Origin: Penelope pileata
Taxonomy: Eukaryota; Chordata; Aves; Galliformes; Cracidae
Length of the DNA: 64,000 nt
Direction: 5' to 3'
NCBI GenBank assembly: GCA_013396635.1
Contig: WBMW01001603.1
Coordinates: 432,966 to 496,965, forward strand
In this document: piece by piece, positions 1-11,500 of the stretch
Numbering within the stretch: position 1 is the first letter of the stretch
Layout of the letters: the number at the start of each line of letters is the position of its first letter
The notes under the pieces: generated by a model
What the model was told of the DNA's origin: nothing
Seen by the model: the letters and a program-made list of their open reading frames with translations, nothing else
Databases searched by the model: none
Translations under genes and position numbers: made by a program

Positions 1-3000
1 ACAGCAGTAAATAATGATATTCTTGCCCTACGTGTCAGGAGACCTCTGTGCACGTTGGAGGCCCTGCTTGGCCTACACCAACACCCCAGGGCCCTGCTAA
101 CAGCCTCGAGGCCTTAAAGGCACCTTGGGGGCTGCTCTGCACTTCACAGGAGTGGTTTGGTGTGCTGGAACTGGGCTCCACCTACCAGCCCCAGGTAACA
201 GGTGTTGGTTATGAGGTTACTGGTGCACAACTGTGTCAGGCAGGCTCACTGTGTGCAGCAGGAGTCCTCCACTCCCATTCCTGCATGTCCAGTACCTGCT
301 GCCTGCCCTGCAGCTCAAAAACCACAGCCCAGAGCTGTGCCTGGACAGCAGAGGAGTCACACTGCTGCCCTGCTGATAGGGGTTAGCACAGTCCAGCTAA
401 CATACACATTCTATTTACAGCGACTGTCCACTTCCACAAAACATCTGTCGGGAGTTCACACCTGGACAGAAGAAATTGGAGAGTTCACTCTCAAGGCCTC
501 TTGGATTTGCTTGAACAAGAACTACCATGAAGCAGAGATGTTTTCCTTAGCACCTTCTGTAGTTAACTGCTTGTTCAGTACTTGTTTTAGATATCGAGCA
601 ATGCCTCATGGAGTTTCTGGAAGCTCTCCAGGAGCTACCGCCTGCAGGAGTCAGGCGGTGGGGCAAGGAGCTGTCTGCTCACAGCTGGCCATCCTCCCAC
701 ACATCAAGGCCAGGAGGTTCCAGCCTCCCTGAGACAGACAACAGTTACTTCTATCTCCATCAGTAGAAGCAGTTTATCACAGCAAGAAGACACGTTTGAA
801 AAAGTTTCATTGGAGTATCCCATTATCTTCTAGTTTCTAAAAGCTTGAGATCTGGCTCAAACTGAAGAACAACTCTCAGAAGTCCTTGTTAACTCCTCAC
901 TTGCAACCACCAAGATGTTTGCTTGATATGGTAATGCAAGAGACAGAAGACTGCAATGCTGCTCAGTCTTGGCTCTCAGATATAATCATTAGTTGCTTAA
1001 ACAAACACACACAAAGTCAAACTACAAATCAGCACATAACCACAGAACAATGTCTGTTGCAAGGGACCTCTGGAGATGAATTGCTCCAAACCCTCACTTG
1101 GAGGAGGCAGCCTCAAAGTTCAAGACAAGTTCCAAGGCAGACCAGGCTGCTCCCTGAGCACTTAAGTTCCCGTGAACTTGCTAGCACAAATGAGGATTTG
1201 TGACCAGCACCAGAGGAGATAAGAGCAATGACCAACACAGTGACTATATGACTATCTGTCGCGCAAACAAAGAAGTGAGATCGCTTCAGATAGATTTCTA
1301 GTGAGCCCAGGTAAAGTATGACATGGTTTAATGGTCATAAACAAAGGTTTCAGACTTACTTAATGGCAATCTCCCACCAAGATGATGATGCTTGCCCCCA
1401 GGAGAAGCCAGATCCCATGAGAGAGATGTTTTCTTCTCAGTGGCTGGCTCTTAAAGGACCCACCCTGGGTCCATCCCTCCCAGTCACGTTTGGGGGGGGG
1501 TGGGGAGGGAGTAGGACAGGTGCTCCCTAGGTCAGACACTGCCCTTCACCAGGTGCTCAATCACTGACTCAGGCCTTGACCTAGTGTTTTCCTTACACTG
1601 ACAATGGAAATAAATGTAAAACACGGTTATTTCCAAACAGAAATAACCTCAGTGAGTCCATATTCACAGGAGCCCAGGCTGAGGCAAATATCTGAAGGTA
1701 ACTGTTTAAGTTCAGGTGGGAAATCTCAGCTCCTCAGTAGCACAGAATTACATTTGTTCTCAAAAGGAAGATGCTATTGAATTGCAGCACCATGTGATCA
1801 TGGAATGGATTCAGATATATGAGCACTATTCACTTGCTCTGTACAGAGGTGAAACCCAGAAAGAGAGGTGACAGCAGAATAAATACAGTACTTTAAAGTA
1901 CCTTATATTTTCTTGAAGGGAAACACTCTTCAGTCACCCCAAATTCTAGGATGTTGGCTTTGCACTGCATGAAAAATAAACTTCTGGCTACTTCAGTCCT
2001 GTGTCACAGCCACACAGCTCTCGGGAAGACCTGTGCTGCGCTGGCAGCCCTCGTGGAGAGCCCTGGCAGCGTCTCGTGGAGAACGATGTCATCACACAGC
2101 GGCTCCCAGCGAGAGATCCAAACACACCCAGTATTTCACAGGAAAATTCCAACCCAAATCTGGCCAAGCTGAGGGTGGGAATTAAAGCCCTGACTCCAAG
2201 CACCCTTTTCCAATTTCAGCCAGTCACAAACCTGCCTACATGGCAGATCACAGAAAGCAGTTTTGGGAAGGAGGAGAAGAGTGTTGGGCTTTCCAGTTTG
2301 GCCATCAAATTAATGCTTATTACACAAACCAACCTCTTCCTATTTCTTTGCAAACTCATCTGAAACACACACCTGAAGCTAATTTTCCCATCTTCAAGAA
2401 TTCATTACAATAGCCACTGAGATTTAATACACTTTGGTTGGTAAATTTCCTCGAAGTTCTGTTGAAACCTGCACAATGGATATTTGGCCAAGAGTTAGGA
2501 CAAGTTCTATGTGTGTAGGCCAATGTCCTGTTTTATCCACTGGCCAATATCCAGAACTCTTTCCCAAGCAATTCCTTCGGCACAAGCATGACTGTAGTCT
2601 GGTAAGCAGAAAGGGCCCATAAAGCTGCGCAATCATTTTACAGCCATATGAGAAGAGCACAGAGATTTCTGTTCCAAGTTAAAGTCCCCAGCATGCTGCT
2701 AGCATTAGATAAATGATAATAGCTGCTTGCATCAAGGTGCCTCAACTGGAAAGAATCTCAGCCTAATCTGATGGAACAAAGCTGCCTATGGGAAGAACAA
2801 ACACAAATAGGCCCTGTGACACCTGACTGAGCATCAAAATACGTTTTCCATCCAGATGGCTGTCTTCTGAGACCACAAACAGGAATGGCAAACAGCAACA
2901 CCCACGTCTGCATTCAGCCTATTTGAACAAGTGCATGACACAGAGCAAAATCAGATCTACTTGGCTGGGTATGGCCTAGGAGCTAGCCTTAATACTCCTT

Positions 3001-5314
3001 TTGAAAGAATTTTTTTCAACAAAATCAAACAGCTTCACTTTTCAAGTGTAAGACAAGAATGAAGTGAGAGCTTATGGTTTTCTTTTTCTCCCCCTCTTTC
3101 CTCAATAAAGAATATGGATAGTCCTTTCTTATTTAGACAGATGGATACCACTCCTACCCTGGAAAAAATACGCAGTACCCTTTGTAGTTGAATCAAAGTA
3201 AAGCTGAATGGATGAAATAAGACCTGCCAAGCACAAAATATTCTTGCACAAGGAAAACAAGTGGGAGTTATGGGAGCCCCAGGTTTGGATCCAGAAGAGG
3301 AGAAAGAGGAGAAGACTTGTTTTATTGACTCAGCAATTGAGTCAAAGGCTCCTCAATGCAGCAAACACATGACCTCTACTCCCTCCATCAGGATGCGGTC
3401 TGGCTGTTCAGCATTGAAATCTTCTAAGTGACTGAACAGATGCACTTGCCAGGGAGTCAACGAGTGCATCATTTATTAAATGTAGCTATTTGACCAAATG
3501 ACATGGAAGAATTTCAAAGTTTTACTGGACTAGGGATTTTGCAGAGCTAGAATACGTTTAAGTGTTGCCAAGGATCTGTGAAATACTTGTGAATATTGTA
3601 TGCTGCCCTTCACACAACTCCTACAAAAAACCCCATTACATTCATATGTTGCCCCACAGATTGTGCTGAGATTGTCTAAGCTGGCTACAGAACATGCATC
3701 CCACTTACACCAAACTCATTAAAATTGGGTGTTCAGATGTCCTAGTTTTTTTAATAAATAGTGCTCAAGATAACACGAGAAATAGCATCAGGAGATGGCT
3801 TTGTGTCAACAGCACCGAGGTTCAGGCAATCTAGATGCAATTGCTGTGTTTTGCATAAGTTTCCTGAGCAAACAGTAAGCACACTGCAGTATAACTGTGT
3901 CCCCAAATTAAAATAGGGATAATAATATTTCTGTCTATTCTTTCTTAGAAATGCAGTTAGGGCTTGGACAGTGTTTTCTCATGTCAGTGTTTAACATTCT
4001 GCTCTACATGTTACAGTTGCTTTTAGGGTTCCATATATTAATCAGAAAATAATGACCTGAGCCATGGCAGGCTGCTTGGCTTTACCTTGATAGGCAAACC
4101 AGCACAGCAGTTATTAACTCAAAGGCACTGCTTTTACATCTAGACCTTGCCTCACTTATATCCCGAATTCACCACGGCAATAAGGACGTTACTGCTACAA
4201 AGAACTGCCTTTGCATGGAACCCTCTTGATAGAATTAAATGTGGAATGAGAACCTTTCAACCCTGCGGATATAGAGATAAACAGAAACAGATTTTAATAT
4301 TAGATCTTCTATACCTGACAAGGAAGGAAAATCCACAGAGTTTTCAGACCCGCAGTGCTATTTCTTTGGTCTAATGATGGTATAAGGGTTTTCCCTTTCA
4401 CAAAGAGTTTTCAGTGATTAAATCTCAGGGAGATCAAAAGAGACTTCAAATTTAACCAAAGAATTTTTCCCCACATGGAAATGTTTTATGAATCTTCTTT
4501 TAAACATGAATCTCTGAGAAGGTGAACAAGGAAATGATGGTCATCTGCACCAGCTTTAAGTAAACCAAAAACATACAGAAGCTAATGAAACATTAAATAA
4601 AAATGCTCCAATATCTGGCTCCTTAATTCCTCATATCTTCCTCTTGAGAAGCAAAACATAAAGATAACAGAAATAAATCAGCATTTTTGAGAAGCTGACA
4701 CTGAGGCAACGTTTCATGCAGATCAGTTCACCACCAGCTCCTGTTCAGTCATGGAGATCTAATCTCAGCATCTTCCGACCCTTTTCCGTAGTTCATTACT
4801 TCCTAATCACTTATGGCCCTTATCGAAGAAAGCTCTGAGCCTCTCAGACTGGAACAAATCCATAAATCAAAGACAACAGCTTTTTTGCTTTCTTCAGCAG
4901 CCTGGCTTTTCTTTATAATCTCACCCAACTGTTGAACTTAAAATTCAGTTTGTGTACACACTGCTAAAAAAAATAGAGAAACAAGGGAAAATATTTTTGG
5001 TAAAGAATAAACTGTCCACTGACTTTCTGAGTTAGCGTGAGGCACTAACCCTGGCACAGGCCCAGGGAACCAAGGACACCTACCGCAGCCTTGCTTGTCT
5101 TCAGCAGTTTCTCAGCATTCCTTTATTGATACATATTTTCTTGCTCATGGGCAGACAACAGGAAAAAGGAAGACAAACAAGATAATGAACTGACTATTTT
5201 GATGGCTGCCTGCAGTTTCACTGAAAATTCTGCAATGCAAATTGAGAACACATGCTTATTAACCATCAATCTTTGTGTCAACTTCAGAAAGGATTTAACA
5301 ATCAATTTTGATAT
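1..5314. other. unique noncoding DNA, no gene recognised
   Basis: I see no recognisable gene or RNA here. The longest open frame (202-732, +, about 176 codons) starts on a non-ATG codon, is rich in Cys, Ser, Pro and His as GC-rich noncoding frames often are, and has no motif I recognise. A G-rich run (nine Gs at 1492-1500, then TGGGGAGGGAG) could form a G-quadruplex. Around 1833-1885 there is a faint resemblance to a reversed MIR SINE (ACAGAGGTGAAACCCAGAAA), too weak to call. From about 2.4 to 5.1 kb the sequence is AT-rich and featureless apart from short A and T runs. Confidence 0.6.
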
Positions 5315-5587
5315 TTATTTATTTTCTGGATTCCAAGGAGGGCTTTTCTCTTCGTAATACTCTGCAGTAAAATCATCCCTATTGGGACAAATTAGTGACT
5401 TACAGATAGATTTCTGGTCTTTAAAGAAGATTACATGAGTGATATTTGTTCTGGTAATTATATCTCCCAGATCAGTGTAGAGTGATGCATTGAGGCCCTT
5501 TAAAATGGAATCTCTCACAGGGTTTAATGGATTTAACAAGGATTGAGACAACACCCCGGCAAAGAGGATGAGAGGGCCTAATGCAAG
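5315..5587 (-). CDS. possible terminal coding exon, product unknown
   Basis: On the minus strand a pyrimidine-rich acceptor (CCTTCTCATCTTCTTAG) at 5588-5604 is followed directly by 90 open codons and a TAA stop at 5315-5317. An AATAAA overlaps the stop. The predicted peptide begins with a hydrophobic stretch (residues 1-18, LALGPLILFAGVLSQSLL) that could be a membrane segment. It continues with a mixed polar tail holding two N-glycosylation sequons (NAS, NIT), a C-x5-C pair and an acidic region ending PPWNPENK. Its amino-acid balance (D, E, N, I, T, K) is more protein-like than most frames in the window. I do not recognise the family. The nearest upstream exon-like stretch (5744-5930) would join in the wrong phase, so no gene model can be built. 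It may be a chance frame. Confidence 0.25.
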   Translation of the reverse strand, partial: LALGPLILFAGVLSQSLLNPLNPVRDSILKGLNASLYTDLGDIITRTNITHVIFFKDQKSICKSLICPNRDDFTAEYYEEKSPPWNPENK

Positions 5588-5743
5588 CTAAGAAGATGAG
5601 AAGGACTTCTTCCTCATTTCAGCGAGACAAACAGAGACCATATTCTTCCACTTTCAAAAACAAACACGTAAGACTTGTCAATAAATGCAGCAGAAACTAC
5701 AGCAGTGCAAAACAATGAGAGGACCTAACGGCACTCTGCTCAC

Positions 5744-5930
5744 CTGAGCTTTGGGGATAGTGCTGGCGGGGTTTTTCTCCCTTTTTTTTTTTTCCCCACT
5801 GTCCAGTGAAATAGCTTGGGAGCCATTTTATGATTTCATATGTACAACACGGAGCACGGAGGAAGACAGTGAAAAAGAATGTACAGAAAGGGACAAAGAT
5901 GAGAAAATCCTTTTGTAATAACTTCTTCTG
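5744..5930 (-). other. possible internal exon
   Basis: A strong pyrimidine-rich acceptor on the minus strand (GCTCCCTCTCTTTCAAG, ending at 5931) and a consensus donor (CTCAG then GTGAGCAGA, intron starting at 5743) bound 187 nt. One reading frame is open throughout. That frame is rich in Lys and Phe, partly because it crosses a 12-base T run (A on the minus strand) at 5782-5793, which makes real coding less likely. It ends in phase 1, so splicing to 5587 would put the open frame there out of register. No family is recognised. It could be a noncoding RNA exon or chance. Confidence 0.18.
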
Positions 5931-7199
5931 CTTGAAAGAGAGGGAGCTATAAAATGGGCTGTGAGGAGCTTTTTGGACATCCTTTCCCAGGCTGGCCAGT
6001 GAATGGACAAGCACACAGCAGCACAGGCCCAGTGCAGTGGAAAGTTCCGCAGCATCTGCACACACCTCCTACTTTCTAATAATAATAGCTCTCATGGAAT
6101 GGGTAAATCACTCTCTCTAATACAGACATATAAATACTTCCAAACTGGCATTTTGCTTCACTGCAGCCTGGTTCTGGGCCGGGTATATTACCTTAGACAT
6201 GTGCCTAAAAAGAAATTCAGGCTCTGATACTGATTCAGAAGGAGGTGACTTGATATATAGAAGACAAAACACTCACCTGGAGTTGAATTTGCAGACTAAA
6301 AGCACTGGAAAGCAATAGAAGTTCACAAAAACAAAGATATGAGTATTACAGTTGTGGAATACAGATAAATATAAGATATACTGTAAATGAGTTTAAACTT
6401 CCAAGGCAACACAAAATGTACTATAGCTCACCTGTGTGTCCCCTTTTCCCAGAAAATTACTGGGATTTATTTTAAGCTGTCTAACGTTTTGATGGCATTC
6501 AGACATCATTTATCTCCCAATGCACAGCCAAATTCAGCAGTGTTATTTAGGAGCTGAACAACAAGGGATAAAAGCCAAGCTGCTGCTTAAGATCAGTCCC
6601 ATTTAAAAGTATTTAGATAATTAATATGAGTTTCCTCTTCAAGTTCTTTTTCATCTTAAGTAAAACAACAAAATTAATCCTACTTGTGGTAATAACAAAA
6701 AAAGAGCTACAAATACTGTTCCATACCCTTGGCACACTTGTGTCCCTGGCCTCAGCCATTGCCTGGTGCAAGGGGTTTGGCTGGACAGCTGCCCTGTGCC
6801 ACCCCACAGCCACGTGTCTCCTCTGGGCGAGCTAGCACAGCTCAAGCACTTGATGGTTCTGAGACCTCTCTGGACAAACAATGCTACACAAAATGTGCCA
6901 TGTCTTGTCCTCTGTAATTTGTCTCACTGTCAACTGGCTACCATAAAATAGGACCCCAGAGCAAGGGAGGAGTAAGGTAAAGAAGGCCTGTTCAATATGG
7001 GGTGATGATAAAAGCATGGCTTGTCATCTCCAGGACCAGGCATCTGCACAAGTCCTGTCCCCTCTTGGGTACAGCAGGGCTCGGAGGGGGGACAGCTCTA
7101 TCCTGAACACGCCAAACTCTTAGTTATATTTTCCATCTCATATTTTCTTATGTTCTTCCATGGAAAGTCAGCAAAACAAACTTTTTTTTTTTTTTATTT
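5931..7199. other. noncoding, unpaired donor sites and a poly-T tract
   Basis: There is no gene I can support. Two consensus minus-strand donors lie here without a convincing partner: CCAG|GTGAGTG (intron start 6276) and CACAG|GTGAGC (near 6431). A run of 14 Ts at 7182-7195 immediately precedes the duplicated segment described next. Confidence 0.5.
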
Positions 7200-7461
7200 G
7201 CTACACTGGCAAAGTAGAAAAATAAAATCTTCAAGGGAAATTCATAGCATGATTTTGTAATAAACCACCACGTACAGACTATCTCAAGGACAAAAGCCAA
7301 AGATCACCACATCNTGAACCTTCCCCCACCCCCCACCCCCCTCCTTTGCTACACTGACAAAGTAGAAAAACAAAATCTTCAGGAGAAGTTCATAGTACAA
7401 TTTTGTAAAAAACCATCACATACAGACTATCTCAAGCACAAAAGCCAAAGATCACCACATC
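7200..7461. repeat. diverged tandem duplication, period 148 bp
   Basis: A 114-bp segment at 7200-7313 recurs at 7348-7461 in the same orientation, at a constant offset of 148 bp with no insertion or deletion. Both copies begin GCTACACTG and end AAAGATCACCACATC. I count about a dozen differences, mostly transitions, so identity is near 89%. That divergence argues against an assembly duplicate and for an old tandem duplication. The 34-bp spacer contains an N (7314) and a C-rich run (7322-7342). Copy 1 is preceded by the T tract, and the spacer C run precedes copy 2. No coding frame is shared by the two copies. Confidence 0.9.
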
Positions 7462-8491
7462 CAACTTCTATGGATCATACGAAGGATCACTTGCTTTACA
7501 CATCTTTCTCTGACTTCTTTTCCTGCTTTACGGACAGCTTTGCCAGCAGGAGGCAAGAAGCACAGGCTGCAGGGGCTGCCAGCACTGCCCAAAGGCCACC
7601 CTCGGAGTGCCAGCCTAAGGACACACTCAAGGGACACTACCTAAGGGCATAGCATAAATCTAATGGGAGACTCATGCATCTGGGATGAGAATTTGGATGA
7701 ATTAAACAAAAACACCCAGCAGGAAAAGATCACTTGTTAGGCTGTTCCTCAATAGCTTTTCCAAGCAGCACCTCCACGTTGGGGCCATACCTGGCAGGGA
7801 CAGCAGTCACATCCATCTATTTTCTCTCAGCCCCAGTGCCCAAAGCACCTCCTACTGTTTGAAGATGCCACATATTTGGTGCGTCTGTGCGTGCAAGACA
7901 GAGAAAGAAAAGGAACGTTATTAAAAAAGCAGTTTGGCTAAATAAGGGAGCTCATTATGTGTGCTATTTTTGTTCCTCAAATGTCTGCCTTCCGCTCTTC
8001 CCCTGAGGTTTCCAGAGAAGCCTGACAATCAGGGCTGAGGTTTACTGTCAGCTTCCATTAAGCAAATCAACCAGGCTGGGGATGGGGGAAGCACGAGGGG
8101 AAAGTTGTCCTAAAAGCAAGCTGATTCAGCACCAGTAATGCCTGTGTGTGTACACACTACCAAAAATTACTCAGCTGAGGCACTGCCCCATAAAGGGGCT
8201 TCATTTGGAGCCCGCTGCAGTCCCCCAAACCACAACATGAAACATCATTTTCTGCCAGATCTGTAGAGACAGGCACGGCTAGCAGCAACTGCTCCCAGTG
8301 CTCTGACAACGGGAATGACCTTCAGCATGTTCACCTGTCACGGAACTCATTTCCGTGTTGTAATTGATGTGTAAAAGTGATCTTCATTACTTGAACTAAA
8401 GACACAAGCCTGCAAAACAAGGCTTTCCTGAGAATAAGAACAGACTCTTCTGGGCACACAGACCTGGATCTGACATCTCAGCATTTAAGGG
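7462..8491. other. noncoding, no gene recognised
   Basis: I see no gene, RNA or repeat family here. Short frames of about 60 codons at 7452-7652 lie on both strands and lack motifs. Confidence 0.5.
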
Positions 8492-8521
8492 AAAAAAAAA
8501 AGGGGGGGGGGGGGGGGGGGG
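8492..8521. repeat. A10/G20 homopolymer junction
   Basis: Ten As (8492-8501) run directly into twenty Gs (8502-8521), followed 19 bases later by an undetermined base at 8541 and five more Gs. A 20-base G run is intrinsically quadruplex-forming and hard to sequence, and the nearby N suggests base calls here are unreliable. The true length of the run is uncertain. Confidence 0.85.
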
Positions 8522-8541
8522 CTGGATCCTTTATGTAAAAN

Positions 8542-11500
8542 GGGGGTAGAATATTGTTATATCTACTTTTTACTTTCCGTTTAGAAAATACTGATTTTCC
8601 ATCAATGACTTTATGGTATTTTCATCAGCCTATACACGGAGTGCAAATAGTCCTCCACAGAACAGATGCCCAATTTTAAGCAGAAAATTCAATTCTTCTT
8701 ATTTATTTATTTTTTTTAAGCTCTCATGTTCAAAAAAGCCACACCATTGTTTCAAGGACAGACCAGCATGCAGGGCACTGCCATTGTCCTGGCTGCACCA
8801 AAGGGCGTTCCAGGATCAGTCACTACACCAAGACAGAGAAGAGACACGTGCTATAGGGAATACAGCTCTTGTCCTGGTTGGAAGTAGTGGGGTCTCCCTG
8901 CTATTTGCCAACTGCTGCCATCAGGGCAGGAAGGCAGCTTATATGGGATGGTTTCCACAGTAATCCCTCTAACAAAAAATGCTTCCTTCTCCAGCTGTGA
9001 GATGCCTATGAACTGCAATCATGTATGTCTTCCTCATCACCAAGTAGTTGTGAGACATCATCAAATCACTGTAAACGGGATTAAACTAGATTACATATCT
9101 CCTTGTGATTGCAGAGCCATTTAAACAAGGCCCTGACCCACAGAAAACATCACCAGTGCAGCCACAAACATAACGTGGGATAGAAGCTTCCACGGCACCT
9201 GTGGCTTGAGGACCTTCGACGAGTTGTACGTGCCAGCTACATTAGCACTATTGTACCTTCTTCTGAGTATTCCTATCTTAGGAAATAGCATTGCAAGGAA
9301 TTGACAGAACAGGAGAGATCTGCCCAGCTGGTGGAACTGGGATCTGAATTGCGTGCTGCCCACCACCCTCAGCTGCCTGTGACAGCACACACCTGTCCCC
9401 ACGCACCACTCAAATCCCACAGCAAAACCTCTCTCTGGGAAATTCCTCCCCATTTCTTCAGGCTCCAGCCAGGATTTAAGCCTGTACAATCGGGATGCTT
9501 CTCTTGAGCAAAGGCAGCACAAAGGAAAAGCAGGGGAGCAAGCCTCATGTACAGATCTCTCCTAGGAGAGACCCAGGCAGTTTTTCACTCTCCTAGGGCA
9601 GGATTGCCACGGGGGAAGACAGCACTGCAGGTTCTGGCTTGCAGAACTCCTGTGCTCTGGAGCCTCAAGGCCCTCCGGGGCAGCCTCCTGCCCTCTGCAG
9701 CCTCCACTCCTGCACTAACAGCTGGCTGCCAAGCCCAAGCCAAGCCACTTAGGAGTCCCCTGCTAAAAATGAACAGATGCTGTTTCCAATTCCTAACGAC
9801 CGCTTGAGATGAAGCAGGAGGGATGTGGTAATTGTCTGAGGTTGGATCTGCATTGAGGAAAGCCAAAGTTTGGAGGATAAAGACTGTTTTGCGTCTCAGT
9901 CTTTTTCTTTCCTGCAAAGCCTCCCATACACACAAGACAAGCTTTGTACTTAATTTAATCAACTACAACAACAAATTGACTAAAGTTTGCTAGGACGATT
10001 TGTGAGATTTCCTCTTTCACCAAGGATTTCTAAATTAGTATTTTAGATTAGTATACAAGTGTTCCCATCCAAGTTCTTTAGCTCCTAAGTCCTGTACCTA
10101 AATATTTCAGAAAAAAACAAATCATTCTAAAAATCAGATATTCCCCATTAAAGAGCCCAAAATTTTGGTCTCTTGAGTCTGGAGTTTTTCTTTTTCACAA
10201 AAAGCACTGCTTATTTCATGGATTCGGGAACTGCTGCACAAAACATTAAGGAAAAAAAGTGCAGCCTTTGTGGTTTATTAGCACAGTAATGGAGAAAACA
10301 ACTTTGCCTACTTCTTTATCTGTTTCAGCTGGCTCCCATGCCCTGGAAGTCCCTGCCAGGAACAGTGACACCCATCAAAGGGAGCCCAGCTGGGGCTCAG
10401 GGTGGGCTCCATGGGGCAGAGCTGCAAGGAGCTCTAAGGGGCCCCTGAAAGCCCCTTCTGAGGTGGGGCACAGAAACAGAAGAGAAAACTGAGGATACTT
10501 GGGCTGTATGCTCTTGTCAGGAGTCCATTTCAGAGCTGAAGTTTACAAGGTAAAACAGTCAACCTGAGAAGAGTTGTCAAAAACATAGCTAAATGGCAAA
10601 CACATGTAAGTCCCAGGCATTTCCCTGAGCCCCACTTGTTCTTTTTTTAGCCTCAGGAGAAAAGCACATTCTTCCGCATAATTTATTTCTTCAAAAAAAA
10701 TTATGCAGAAAACTGCAACTAAATTGCTTTTCCTGATTAAAACCAGAGCATTTTACATTCTGCCTCCACCCCACCCCTCATTTCTGGATTATTTCTTATC
10801 CTGTAGCCTCTTCTCCCTAGATCCAGCTCTTTAATTCTGCCTAGAAAGAAAGCAAAGCCCCTCAGCTCCTACCTTTCCCAGCACTTTCAGAATAACATAA
10901 GAAGGTCTACAGGTAGGAATTTCCAGGGCTGAAAGCAGAATTCTGTACCAGGAGCTGAAGAGCACAGGTGCTAGCACATGCACTTGTACAACAACAGGGC
11001 CAGGTGCAACTGCTTACAAATCATGAGGGCTAAAAGCAGCACAAGGAGGACTTGCTTTTGGAACAGGCTTTCTCCTAGGAGTGTGAGAGTAATTTTAGCA
11101 AACCTGGAAAAGGAATTGGGGATCAGTAGTTGAAGAGAGCAGTTTCACCTCCCAGTGAACTCATTTCCTTGTGCAGCAGTGACACAGTGGTTTTATTTGC
11201 ATTGTGTTCTGGATGAACACATTGGCTCTGCTCTCCAAAACCCTTCCTTTAGAGTCCTGTTCCAGTCCAGAGGCTGGCTGGAAACATGTGTGCCCATTAT
11301 CATGCTCTTAACTGAAATTAAAAAAGGAAGGATTCTCTTTTTTATTTAAAATCTTGCCTGGTATGAGGAACCTGATGTGATGAGTCAGTGCTGAGCCATG
11401 CTTTATGGTGTCTGCCTGCGCTGGAGAAATTAGGGCTGTGGCAGGTCAATGTGGGCACGCTCAGTGTTATCTGACAGGCTTTATATTAAAAATGATGGGG

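Noticed and set aside
202..732. Open frame of about 176 codons on the plus strand
   Set aside because: It has a non-ATG start, a composition typical of GC-rich noncoding frames, no domain and no good splice-site pair.
1833..1885. Reversed MIR-like sequence (ACAGAGGTGAAACCC)
   Set aside because: The match is too short and too weak to distinguish from unique sequence.
10886..10911. Very short exon-like interval between CCTTTCCCAG and ACAG|GTAGGA
   Set aside because: It is about 31 nt at most, and microexons cannot be supported from splice-site shape alone.
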